DNA of 34,926 nucleotides, taken from the NCBI RefSeq assembly GCF_013179805.1, contig NZ_SRRZ01000078.1, positions 1 through 34,926 of the forward strand, given 5' to 3'. The notes beneath the pieces were generated by a model. That model did not search any database. It saw nothing but the letters and a program-made list of their open reading frames with translations, and was not told where the DNA came from. This DNA comes from Microcoleus asticus IPMA8 (lineage in GTDB: Bacteria; Cyanobacteriota; Cyanobacteriia; Cyanobacteriales; Microcoleaceae). Positions 1 to 7,734 of the stretch are shown here, in pieces. Position 1 is the first letter of the stretch, and each line of letters starts with the position of its first letter. The position numbers and the translations under genes were made by a program.

Positions 1-264
1 AACAATCGAACCACGGCGCAAGCCCCTTTTCTCCATTAACTATGATTCTCTAGGCTCCTTAAGCATCTCAGGAGTTTTCTGCACCACTAAGGCAATCATC
101 TCAAAATCTCCTTGAGCTGAGAAAACTCTAGTTTTATTTTACCACAGACCCAGATACTATCAAAAGGGCGATTTTCCACGGGATAGCTGCGCTTCACGCT
201 CTTTTTTTGACCGCATATGCAGGCTGATAAACGCGGATGAACGCGGATGAAGAAAGGGCGACCG
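1..264. other. Left-edge non-coding stretch
   Basis: No convincing gene. On the minus strand a short frame from about 102 to 43 begins ATG-ATT-GCC and stops after about 19 codons, and a second short frame is open to the left edge. Together they look like scraps of a gene end rather than an intact gene. Around 221-250 there is a short direct repeat of the type CGCGGATGAA, a motif scattered in filamentous cyanobacterial spacers. Confidence 0.4.
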
Positions 265-1209
265 CTAGATTAAATAATTATCTCGATAGCGATCCTGTGC
301 CATTTGTCGTGCTTCAAATTCATTCCATTGCTGGATAGGTCGTAAAGTTTCTACAATTGTCAATTCATCGGGAAGTGGTGTACCTATTATTTGATTGATT
401 ACTTCGGCTATTACCCGACAACAGCTTTGTGGCCAACAGACTACTTGCTCCTCAGCAAATCTAATGACTATCCATCCTTTTTCTAAAAATAGTTGATGGC
501 GCTGATTTTCTTGGACAATCACTTCGTAATTTTTAGGCTCGCCGCTTTCATCGTGATAAGGTTTATCAATTGTTATATCAATACGTAAATTTGTTAACTT
601 ATCAAAATAAGAAATTTCTATACAGTAAGGTTGATAGGACTGGGATTTTTGGATAATTAAATTGTTATAAATTTTATCTTGAAATAATTGCTGTAAGTTT
701 TTATAAAACTTACTTTCAAGCCACTGAGACTTTGTACTGACAATTCTACCATCAGGAGGGACGGTTTTTATGAGAATGTCTTTAATTATCTGATAGCGAT
801 ACTGTTTTATTTTTTCAGGTTTTTGGGATTCTGTTATCTGCCGTTTATGCTGAATCTCACGCTTTTGCCATTCTGCCAACAAATCTTTATAATCGCACAT
901 TTGTTGCTTGTATTGATTAAGTGTTCGTAAATAATACATTTGTTGTTGCCCAAAGTTTAAGGCAGTAACCAAAATTCCACCTACAGAAATATAGAAACTA
1001 ACGATAATATTTCTACTGGCAATCAGACCGATAGTTGCAAAAGGAATAATTAATGGAAGAGATTTATAAAAAAACAAAAGTACATCAATTGGTTGGGGCT
1101 TATAACTAGGAGGTAAAGGTTTTGGTTCACTAAATTTCCATGTGAATGGAACTGCATCCCTAGCTTGAATAACAGGGTCGGGCATGAGGATAATAGGATA
1201 TTGATTCAT
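265..1209 (-). CDS. Membrane-anchored protein with DUF559-like (PD-(D/E)XK-type) C-terminal domain
   Basis: A cyanobacterial protein of unknown role. The frame can start at a GTG at 1257 (330 residues), but the ATG at 1209 (314 residues, beginning MNQYPIILMPDP) fits better because the first 16 residues of the longer form look non-conserved. In the longer numbering there are two adjacent hydrophobic segments at about 58-103, a charged, probably helical stretch at 104-160, and a C-terminal domain at about 175-300. In the C-terminal domain the pattern RIDITIDKPY, followed by an Arg-containing helix and GWIVIRFAEEQV, resembles the DUF559/Vsr-like endonuclease fold, in which acidic residues of a beta hairpin precede a VLRF-type strand. 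The canonical lysine of the D-ExK site is not obvious, so nuclease activity is unproven. It sits downstream of sufS on the same strand, but a repeat-bearing gap separates them, so co-transcription is doubtful. Confidence 0.6.
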   Translation of the reverse strand: MNQYPIILMPDPVIQARDAVPFTWKFSEPKPLPPSYKPQPIDVLLFFYKSLPLIIPFATIGLIASRNIIVSFYISVGGILVTALNFGQQQMYYLRTLNQYKQQMCDYKDLLAEWQKREIQHKRQITESQKPEKIKQYRYQIIKDILIKTVPPDGRIVSTKSQWLESKFYKNLQQLFQDKIYNNLIIQKSQSYQPYCIEISYFDKLTNLRIDITIDKPYHDESGEPKNYEVIVQENQRHQLFLEKGWIVIRFAEEQVVCWPQSCCRVIAEVINQIIGTPLPDELTIVETLRPIQQWNEFEARQMAQDRYRDNYLI

Positions 1210-1296
1210 GTTTTTTAGTGGTGGTATTATTAAACTATAATACTCAACTATTTTCACGATATATTGCGCTCGGCAAAGGCCAACAATGTTCTAACA

Positions 1297-1322
1297 AGGT
1301 GGGCAAATACCCACCCCACAAA
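1297..1322. repeat. Partial copy of a dispersed GTGGG/CCCAC repeat
   Basis: The short palindrome GTGGGCAAATACCCACCCC followed by ACAA matches the left arm of the hairpin family seen at 2619-2754, 11352-11420, 12769-12833 and 17749-17802. It lies between sufS and the next minus-strand gene and could act as a weak transcript end. Only one arm is present. Confidence 0.4.
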
Positions 1323-1323
1323 C

Positions 1324-2586
1324 TTATCCCATAATCCCACCAAAAAAGTCGATCGTCTCTTTCAACGCTTTGACAAACACATCAATCTCCTCGCGAGTAT
1401 TGTAAAAATACAAACTCGCCCGCGCTGTAGATGAAACGTTCAAATAGCGGTGCAAAGCTTGCGTGCAGTGATGCCCGGAACGAATCGCGACTCCCTCCTG
1501 ATCTAACATGGTAGACAAGTCTTGAGAGTGAATTTCTCCCGCAGTAAATGCCGCCAAAGCTGCCCTACCTTCGCCGTTGCTGTCTGGCTGCGGCCCGTAA
1601 ATTTTGATCTCTGGAATTTGCCGCAATTGTTGGAACATATAAGCAGTCAATTCTGCTTCGCAAGCGTGAATCTTATCCATGCCAATTTTACTAAGATAAT
1701 CGACTGCTGCACCAAGGGCGATCGCCTCTCCGATTGCCGGCGTCCCCGCCTCAAATTTGTGCGGCAAATCGGCATAGGTGGAATAATCGAGAAACACGTC
1801 AGCAATCATCTCGCCGCCGCCGAAAAACGGAGGCATTTCTCTCAGCAAGTCCAGTTTACCGTACAGAAAACCGATGCCAGTCGGAGCGCACATTTTGTGA
1901 CCGGAAGCAACCAGCCAATCGCAATCTATTGCTTGCACGTCTACTATCATGTGCGGCACGCTTTGGCAAGCATCAATTAAAACTCTTGCGCCGAAACTGT
2001 GGGCAATTTCGCAGATTTCTTTTACAGGACTGATGCAGCCCAAAGTATTAGAAACGTGAACGGTTGACACCAACTTAGTTTTATGGGAAATCAGGGTTTT
2101 AAACTGTTCCAAATCAAACTCGTTAGTTTCCGTTAACTCCACAAACTTCAGCACCGCACCGGTTCTTTGAGCAATCATTTGCCAGGGAACGAGATTGCTG
2201 TGGTGTTCCATCACCGACAGGATAATTTCATCTCCAGCTTGCAGATTGCTCAAACCCCAAGAATAAGCAACCAAATTAATCGCTTCGGTGGCGTTGCGAG
2301 TGTAAACAATTTCTTGCCGCGACGCGGCATTTACAAACGTCGCAACTTTGTCTCTCGCACCTTCGTAAGCATCAGTCGCTTTGGCGCTGAGAGTGTGAGC
2401 GCCGCGGTGGACGTTTGCATTGTATTGTCCGTAGTAATCACGCCAGGCGTTGAGCACAGCTAGGGGTTTTTGAGAAGTAGCTGCATTGTCTAAATAAACG
2501 AGCGGTTTGCCATTTACTTTTTCATTCAAAATTGGGAAGTCGCCGCGAACTTTTGATGCAAGTGTTTTTTCTTGAATAAGTGTCAT
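1324..2586 (-). CDS. sufS: Cysteine desulfurase SufS
   Basis: This is the group II PLP-dependent cysteine desulfurase. It removes sulfur from L-cysteine as a protein persulfide and supplies it to the SufBCD scaffold for Fe-S cluster assembly in the cytosol. The 420 residues are full length for SufS. The PLP lysine lies in SGHK (Lys231), with the preceding DACQ motif at about 205-208. The active-site cysteine is in RSGHHC (Cys374), in the loop context typical of SufS rather than IscS. HHSNLVPW near 128-135 is also characteristic. It is the last gene of sufB-C-D-S and lies 178 bp downstream of sufD, where a tandem repeat occupies the gap. It is expected to be repressed by SufR together with the rest of the operon. 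No SufE gene is in the window. Confidence 0.97.
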   Translation of the reverse strand: MTLIQEKTLASKVRGDFPILNEKVNGKPLVYLDNAATSQKPLAVLNAWRDYYGQYNANVHRGAHTLSAKATDAYEGARDKVATFVNAASRQEIVYTRNATEAINLVAYSWGLSNLQAGDEIILSVMEHHSNLVPWQMIAQRTGAVLKFVELTETNEFDLEQFKTLISHKTKLVSTVHVSNTLGCISPVKEICEIAHSFGARVLIDACQSVPHMIVDVQAIDCDWLVASGHKMCAPTGIGFLYGKLDLLREMPPFFGGGEMIADVFLDYSTYADLPHKFEAGTPAIGEAIALGAAVDYLSKIGMDKIHACEAELTAYMFQQLRQIPEIKIYGPQPDSNGEGRAALAAFTAGEIHSQDLSTMLDQEGVAIRSGHHCTQALHRYLNVSSTARASLYFYNTREEIDVFVKALKETIDFFGGIMG

Positions 2587-2603
2587 AAATTTCAGAAGTT
2601 AGT

Positions 2604-2758
2604 ATTGTTGCTGATTCTGGGCAGGCTAGAAGCCCACCCCACAAGAATATTTATTTTTGTGGAACAGGCTTCGACGCTGTTGCTGATTCTGGGCGGGCTA
2701 GTAGCAACTGCCCACAATAAGATTTATTGTTGTGGAACAGGCTTCGACGCTGTTGCTA
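2604..2758. repeat. Tandem pair of a dispersed hairpin repeat between sufD and sufS
   Basis: Two imperfect copies with a period of about 73-74 bp. Each copy has TTGCTGATTCTGGGC followed by GGCTAG, a CCCAC-ACAA segment, and TGTGGAACAGGCTTCGACGC (from 2658 and again from 2731). The GTGGG/CCCAC arms can pair. The same arms appear elsewhere in the window in single copies, so this is a local duplication of a mobile or REP-like repeat inside an operon. Confidence 0.75.
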
Positions 2759-2764
2759 ATTCTT

Positions 2765-4108
2765 TTATTCTTGGATAGCCACACAGGTAGAAAGCATTTT
2801 CGCCACACCTGCAATTGGCAACAGATTGAGAATTTCTGCTGCAAAAGCATCGATTAGTAAATAGCGACTTCTTTCTAAATCCAAACCGCGACTTTGCAAG
2901 TAGAAAAGTTCATCATCTTCTAACTGGCTGACAGTTGCACCGTGGGAACATTTAACGTTGTCGGCGACAATTTCCAACTGCGGTTTGGTATCTACGCGGG
3001 CCCTCGGCGACAGCAATAAATTCCGGCTCAACTGTCCGGCATCTGTCAATTGTGCGGCTTTGCGAACGAAAACTTTGCCGTTAAATACAGCGCGAGCTTT
3101 GTTGCCGACAATGCACTTGTGCAATTGGCGGCTTGTACCGTGAGGGTGATTAAAATCGATTAAACTGTGAGTGTCCGCCAACTGTTCCCCAAAGGCTACG
3201 CTTAAGCCGTTTAAAGTTGTTTCAGTGGCTTCGCCGCGCTGAAATACTTCTAAATTGTGCCGCGATATTTTGCCTCCCAAGCTGATAGCATGGCAAGTGT
3301 AACGGCTATTACGAGATTGTTCGATCGCACTTTTGCCGAGATGAACAACCTCTCCACCTTCCCGCTGCAGCCGAACGTGATTCACAGTGGCGTTTTCGCC
3401 GACAACAACATCCGTTACAGCATTCGTAAATGCAGGGACATTACCGATAGTTGCGTAATCCTCAACCAGCGTGACATTACTTCCAGGCTCAGCTATGATT
3501 AAGCAGTGCGGCTGGGACATCGTTGGAGATGTACCTGGTGCTGTCAGGAACAGCAAGTGAATTGGAAGGTCGATCGACATATTGGCCGGCACGAACACCA
3601 CCGCAGAATCCGCCAAACCCGCAGTATTCAGCGCGGTAAACACCTCAGTTTGCTGTCTGTGCTTGCTCAAAACATCGGTGATGCGCCCTTGATATTTTTC
3701 GGGCACATTAGATAGATTACCTGCGTAAAAGTCGATCGGCAAATTCCGCAAAACCGACGACTCCACCGTTGACAAATCCGGCGCATAAAAACCGTTGACA
3801 AATACCAATCTTAATGGTAAATCATCCCGATTTTTTACAGGCATAATGATATCAGTCAACTTAACTTTTGACTGATTGCTCAGGGGTATATGAAAAGGAA
3901 TTTGCAACACCGGCGACAAATCAGTAAAGCGCCATTCTTCATCCCTCACCGTCGGAAAACTCGAAGAAAGCACGTATTCCGTCGCCGCATCCCGCAAATC
4001 CTGCAACCCATAAGCCGCACTTTTGCTATTAACAGCCTCCAACTTGCTGCACTGATTCACCACATCAGCCAAAAACATTTCCCTACTAGCAACTTGCGTA
4101 TTCATCAT
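2765..4108 (-). CDS. sufD: Fe-S assembly scaffold subunit SufD
   Basis: SufD pairs with SufB and the SufC ATPase to form the SufBC2D scaffold on which clusters are built, and it is implicated in iron acquisition. The protein has 447 residues. Its N-terminal part carries DEEWRFTDL (about residues 56-64), the usual entry motif of SufB/SufD. The C-terminal half is the right-handed beta-helix core with NHPHGTSRQ, KAQLTDAGQLSRNLLLSPRA-type strands and KCSHGATVSQL, all diagnostic of the family. The gene starts with two ATG codons, and the sufC stop overlaps the first in an ATGA arrangement at 4105-4108, so translation is probably coupled to sufC. It is followed by a repeat pair before sufS. Confidence 0.96.
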   Translation of the reverse strand: MMNTQVASREMFLADVVNQCSKLEAVNSKSAAYGLQDLRDAATEYVLSSSFPTVRDEEWRFTDLSPVLQIPFHIPLSNQSKVKLTDIIMPVKNRDDLPLRLVFVNGFYAPDLSTVESSVLRNLPIDFYAGNLSNVPEKYQGRITDVLSKHRQQTEVFTALNTAGLADSAVVFVPANMSIDLPIHLLFLTAPGTSPTMSQPHCLIIAEPGSNVTLVEDYATIGNVPAFTNAVTDVVVGENATVNHVRLQREGGEVVHLGKSAIEQSRNSRYTCHAISLGGKISRHNLEVFQRGEATETTLNGLSVAFGEQLADTHSLIDFNHPHGTSRQLHKCIVGNKARAVFNGKVFVRKAAQLTDAGQLSRNLLLSPRARVDTKPQLEIVADNVKCSHGATVSQLEDDELFYLQSRGLDLERSRYLLIDAFAAEILNLLPIAGVAKMLSTCVAIQE

Positions 4109-4896
4109 CGCGCGCCTACTCCTGCTGCTTCCTCTTCCACAACCCAGTCATAACCGCGCTCTTCCAATTCCAGCGCCAACTCTTTCGGGCCAGTCAAGAT
4201 AATTCTACCGGCTTCCATGACGTGAATAAAATCAGGAATAATGTAATTCAGCAACCGCTGATAGTGAGTAATCACCAACATCGAATTTTCAGCATTTGAC
4301 AACTGATTCACACCGCCGGCGACAATCTTGAGAGCATCGATATCCAAACCCGAATCAGTCTCGTCCAAAATAGCTAACTTCGGTTCCAACAACGCCATTT
4401 GCAAAATTTCATTTCGCTTTTTCTCGCCGCCCGAAAAACCCTCATTTACGCTGCGGCCTAAAAAAGAATCATTCATCTTGACAATATCCAGCTTGTCCTC
4501 GATTAAATCTTGGAAATCAAAAGCATCCAATTCTTCCAAGCCGCGATGTTTGCGGTGAGAATTGTAAGCCACGCGCAAGAAATCCAGATTGCTAACGCCG
4601 GGAATTTCTAACGGATATTGGAACGCTAGGAACACGCCAGCCAAAGAACGTTCTTCTGGCGGTAATTCCAGCAAATTTTGACCCAAAAAAGTAACTTCTC
4701 CGCCCGTTACCGTATAAGCAGGATGGCCTGCTAATATCTTGGATAAAGTGCTTTTTCCCGAACCGTTCGGGCCCATAATCGCGTGAATTTCACCCGATTT
4801 AATTTCCAGATTCAAACCCTTAAGGATTTGGGTATCTTCCACATTCGCAGTTAAATCGCGGACGGATAGCACCACTTGACTATTTTCAACAATCAT
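4105..4896 (-). CDS. sufC: Fe-S assembly ATPase SufC
   Basis: ABC-type ATPase of the SufBC2D complex. It is soluble, uses ATP hydrolysis to reshape SufB-SufD during cluster assembly, and is not a transporter. In its 263 residues the Walker A motif is GPNGSGKST (42-50), the Q-loop is in FQYP (Gln93), the signature is FSGGEKKR (154-161), Walker B is LAILDETDSGLD (174-185), and the switch histidine is in VITHYQR (His211). The Glu-Lys-Lys after the signature and the DETDSGLD form are typical SufC features. A short acidic tail of about 12 residues follows the ABC fold. It overlaps sufD by four bases. The 285-bp gap to sufB upstream is unusually long for this operon and holds a foldback element. 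Confidence 0.97.
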   Translation of the reverse strand: MIVENSQVVLSVRDLTANVEDTQILKGLNLEIKSGEIHAIMGPNGSGKSTLSKILAGHPAYTVTGGEVTFLGQNLLELPPEERSLAGVFLAFQYPLEIPGVSNLDFLRVAYNSHRKHRGLEELDAFDFQDLIEDKLDIVKMNDSFLGRSVNEGFSGGEKKRNEILQMALLEPKLAILDETDSGLDIDALKIVAGGVNQLSNAENSMLVITHYQRLLNYIIPDFIHVMEAGRIILTGPKELALELEERGYDWVVEEEAAGVGAR

Positions 4897-4957
4897 CTAT
4901 TTTTTTCCTTTTCCTCAATGCACTTTACTGTTTTTTCTTCTCGTTCCTAGGCTGTAC

Positions 4958-5147
4958 GCATTGGTGACAATTTAACGTTAAACCGATAGTCCGCCAGGGA
5001 ATTCATTCCCTGTCTCAAAGCTAAAGTCCTCGCTAGGAGGACTGAGAAGAAAATTTTTAAACTCATTAGTCCTGTTTAGAGAACTTTAGCTATAAGCCCC
5101 GTGGAATTTATTCCCTGGCGGACGGTGGGCTTAAGTTGTCACCGATG
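4958..5147. mobile_element. MITE-like foldback element between sufB and sufC
   Basis: The ends form an inverted repeat: GGTGACAATTTA near 4963 pairs with TTAAGTTGTCACC at 5131-5143. A stronger inner pair, GTCCGCCAGGGAATTCATTC (from about 4988), matches GAATTTATTCCCTGGCGGAC (to about 5122). A still more internal pair is CTAAAGTCCT with AGAACTTTAG. The whole of about 180 bp can fold into one long hairpin, it has no coding capacity, and it lies inside the suf operon. No certain target-site duplication was found. Confidence 0.65.
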
Positions 5148-5181
5148 GACTCGACCTGGAAGGGTTTCTTGCCCGCGAAAA

Positions 5182-6624
5182 TTATCCGACACTTCCTTCC
5201 AGCTTCAGACTCAACAGCTTATCAGCTTCCGCCGCAAATTCCATCGGTAACTGATTGAAAACATCTTTACAGAAACCGCTAATCATCATCGAAATAGCAT
5301 TTTCTGCGGAAATTCCCCGCTGTGCGAAGAAGAACAATTGCTCTTCCCCAATCTTAGAAGTAGAAGCTTCGTGTTCCACTTTAGCAGTGTGGTTCTGCAC
5401 TTGAATGTAAGGGAAAGTATTCGCTTGAGCGTTGTCGCCAATCAGCATCGAATCGCACTGAGAGTAATTGCGAGAGCCTTTAGCATTAGGCCCCATTTTC
5501 ACCAAACCGCGATAGCTGTTGGATGAATTACCCGCAGAAATTCCCTTAGAAATAATCGTGCTGCGAGTATTTTTACCGACGTGGATCATTTTGGTTCCGG
5601 TGTCAGCTTGCTGTTGGTTATTTGTCAGCGCTACCGAGTAGAATTCGCCCACTGAGTTGTCGCCGACTAACACGCAACTGGGATATTTCCAAGTAATTGC
5701 GGAACCGGTTTCTACCTGAGTCCAAGAAATCTTAGAATTAACTCCCTGACACAAACCCCGTTTGGTCACGAAGTTGTAAATGCCACCTTTGCCATTGGCG
5801 TCGCCGGCGTACCAGTTTTGCACTGTGGAGTATTTGATATCGGCATTGTCCATTGTTACCAATTCCACTACGGCGGCGTGCAGTTGGTTGGTGTCAAACA
5901 TGGGGGCGGTGCAGCCTTCCAGGTAAGAAACTGAGCTGTTTTCTTCTGCAACAATTAGGGTGCGCTCGAACTGACCGGAATCTCCGTTGTTGATGCGGAA
6001 ATATGTTGACAATTCCATTGGGCATTTGACGCCTTTGGGAATGTAAACAAAGGAACCGTCGCTGAATACGGCGGAGTTGAGGGCTGCGAAAAAGTTATCG
6101 CCGACTGGTACGACGCTGCCGAGATATTTTTCTATTAGTTCGGGATAATCTTTGACGGCTTCTGAGATGGAACAGAAAATAACACCATCTTTGGCTAACT
6201 TTTCTCTAAATGTTGTGGCAATTGAAACGCTGTCGAAAACGGCATCGACGGCAACATTTCCGAGCCGCCTTTGTTCGGATAGGGGAATACCGAGTTTCTC
6301 GAAGGTTTCTAGCAGTGTCGGATCAACTTCGTCCAAACTGTTGAGCTTTTTGGGCTTTTGTTTAGGCGCGGAATAGTAGATAATTTGTTGGTAGTCGATC
6401 GCGGGATAGTTGACGTGGGGCCAAGTGGGCTCGGTCATTTTCAACCACTGCCGATATGCTTTGAGGCGGAATTGCAGCATGAATTCCGGTTCGTTTTTCT
6501 TGGCGGAAATCAGGCGGACTACATCTTCGCTCAAGCCGCGGGGGATGGTGTCTGACTCGATGTCGGTGACGAAACCGTATTTGTAGGGCTGGTTGACTAA
6601 GGTTTTGACTGTGGTAGAACTCAT
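5182..6624 (-). CDS. sufB: Fe-S assembly scaffold SufB
   Basis: SufB is the core scaffold of the SUF system and the acceptor of persulfide sulfur in SufBC2D. The length of 480 residues is normal. Recognisable features are FMLQFRLKAYRQW near the N terminus, the hydrophobic FVYIPKGVKCPMELSTYFRI segment near residue 210, the beta-helix core, and the conserved end region GFCKDVFNQLPMEFA. The C-terminal conserved block EHEASTSKIGEEQLFFFAQRG is present without gaps. It is the first gene of the operon, with its start facing sufR across about 190 bp that contain the SufR-type palindromes. The leader is therefore the likely point of control for the whole operon. Confidence 0.98.
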   Translation of the reverse strand: MSSTTVKTLVNQPYKYGFVTDIESDTIPRGLSEDVVRLISAKKNEPEFMLQFRLKAYRQWLKMTEPTWPHVNYPAIDYQQIIYYSAPKQKPKKLNSLDEVDPTLLETFEKLGIPLSEQRRLGNVAVDAVFDSVSIATTFREKLAKDGVIFCSISEAVKDYPELIEKYLGSVVPVGDNFFAALNSAVFSDGSFVYIPKGVKCPMELSTYFRINNGDSGQFERTLIVAEENSSVSYLEGCTAPMFDTNQLHAAVVELVTMDNADIKYSTVQNWYAGDANGKGGIYNFVTKRGLCQGVNSKISWTQVETGSAITWKYPSCVLVGDNSVGEFYSVALTNNQQQADTGTKMIHVGKNTRSTIISKGISAGNSSNSYRGLVKMGPNAKGSRNYSQCDSMLIGDNAQANTFPYIQVQNHTAKVEHEASTSKIGEEQLFFFAQRGISAENAISMMISGFCKDVFNQLPMEFAAEADKLLSLKLEGSVG

Positions 6625-6728
6625 TATTTTGCGTGTTCAGTGTTCTAGATAATGCTCTCTGGATGGCAGACGGGGCAATGCCTGTCTGGGCTTGAGCGAG
6701 TTCTGCTGGACTGCTCTGGGAGGTTAAA

Positions 6729-6742
6729 CAACAATTTTGTTG
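6729..6742. promoter_or_regulatory. SufR operator, perfect CAAC-N6-GTTG palindrome
   Basis: CAAC, AATTTT, GTTG is an exact match to the published SufR binding consensus CAAC-N6-GTTG. It lies in the sufB/sufR divergent promoter region next to AT-rich minus-strand -10-like sequence (TAAAATATAGT reads on the minus strand just upstream). Occupancy by SufR would block sufB transcription. Confidence 0.85.
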
Positions 6743-6768
6743 CTTTACTATATTTTAAGCTACATTAA

Positions 6769-6782
6769 CAATAGTGATATTG
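6769..6782. promoter_or_regulatory. Second, variant SufR-like site CAAT-N6-ATTG
   Basis: CAAT, AGTGAT, ATTG is a perfect palindrome with the same spacing as the main operator but with the outer C/G changed to T/A. It lies 40 bp from the first site and close to the sufR start, so it is a candidate for sufR autoregulation or cooperative binding. The assignment is by similarity only. Confidence 0.55.
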
Positions 6783-6812
6783 TCAAAGTCAAATTAATAA
6801 TTTTTTGTGAAG

Positions 6813-7517
6813 ATGATGGAGACTACTCAGCAGACTTCCACGAAACAAGACATCCTGGAATATTTGCTCAAGGGGGGGCAGGGGACGGCTCTTGAGTTGG
6901 CGGAGTCTTTGGATATCAGCCCGCAGGCGATTCGCCGTCACTTGAAGGATTTGGAAGCGGAGGGGCTGATTCAGTATCAGTCGGTTCAGGCTGGGATGGG
7001 GCGGCCGCAGCACATTTATGAGCTTACCAGTCTGGGGCGCGATCGATTCCCCAATCGTTACGGTGATTTTGCAGTCTCTTTCTTGGATACTTTGGCGGAA
7101 ACGGTCGGCCGCGAGCAAGTAATTACTATCCTGCGAAAACAGTGGCAGCGCAAGGCTACGGACTACCGGCGGTTAGTGGGTACGGGTTCGCTGCAAGAAC
7201 GGGTGACTAAGTTGGTGGAACTCCGCAGGGCTGAAGGTTATATGGCTGAGTGTTATCCTGTAGAATCTGTAGAGGTTGGGATGTGCGATCGCGCTGGTTT
7301 GGGCGATCGATTTGTGTTGATGGAACACAACTGCGCGATTTCTAATGTTGCTGAAACTTTTCCGAGTGTGTGTGGCAATGAGTTGGAAATGTTTGCAGCG
7401 GTTTTGCCGGACTGTACTGTGGAGCGGACTCACTGGATTATTAATGGGGAACACCGCTGCGGTTATTTGATTGCAAGAAGGAAGGAAGAAGGAAGAAGGA
7501 AGAAGGAAGAAGGATGA
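6813..7517 (+). CDS. sufR: Fe-S sensing transcriptional repressor SufR
   Basis: SufR is a DeoR/ArsR-like winged-helix repressor that binds a 4Fe-4S cluster and represses the suf operon when clusters are sufficient. The frame is open from a GTG at 6807, but the ATG codons at 6813 and 6816 are better starts, since the frame then begins MMETTQQTSTKQDIL. The N-terminal winged helix contains DISPQAIRRHLKDLE as the recognition region. The C-terminal part has four cysteines with spacing C-X12-C-X13-C-X14-C (HNC ... SVC ... PDC ... HRC), exactly the SufR cluster-ligand pattern. It is divergent from sufB and shares its operator region. The oddity is a tail of about 13 residues, RRKEEGRRKKEEG, which is encoded by a GGAAGAA-type heptamer repeat and is unlikely to be part of the ancestral fold. 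Confidence 0.95.
   Translation: MMETTQQTSTKQDILEYLLKGGQGTALELAESLDISPQAIRRHLKDLEAEGLIQYQSVQAGMGRPQHIYELTSLGRDRFPNRYGDFAVSFLDTLAETVGREQVITILRKQWQRKATDYRRLVGTGSLQERVTKLVELRRAEGYMAECYPVESVEVGMCDRAGLGDRFVLMEHNCAISNVAETFPSVCGNELEMFAAVLPDCTVERTHWIINGEHRCGYLIARRKEEGRRKKEEG
7478..7515. repeat. Heptameric GGAAGAA short tandem repeat inside the sufR 3' end
   Basis: About five copies of a GGAAGAA heptamer. They form the last codons of sufR and add a Lys/Glu/Arg-rich tail. The same heptamer in the opposite orientation lies downstream of apcB at 9504-9541. This class of repeats is common in cyanobacterial genomes. Confidence 0.8.
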
Positions 7518-7527
7518 GGGAAGGCAT

Positions 7528-7700
7528 GACACGGATACACGGATGGGTGTTTTTACTAATTACCAATTACCGACAGCACTACACGGATTTTGACACGGAT
7601 ACATAGATGGGTATTTTTTGCTTTTACCGATTACCAAAAGCACTACACGGATTTTGACACGGATACACGGATGGGTGTTTTTACCAATTACCGATTACCA
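7528..7700. repeat. Three tandem 64-bp repeats
   Basis: The unit begins GACACGGATACACGGATGGG and recurs at 7528, 7592 and 7656, each followed by a T-rich stretch, TTACCAATTACCGA-like sequence, and CACTACACGGATTTT. The block fills the 217-bp gap between sufR and the next gene. The end (7700-7734) degenerates into a run of AATAACAA units. No coding content was seen. Confidence 0.85.
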
Positions 7701-7734
7701 ATAACAAATAACAAATAACAAGTAACTAATAACT

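Noticed and set aside
7528..7700. Possible small CRISPR or origin iteron array
   Set aside because: There are only three 64-bp units, without spacer diversity, and no cas or replication genes nearby.
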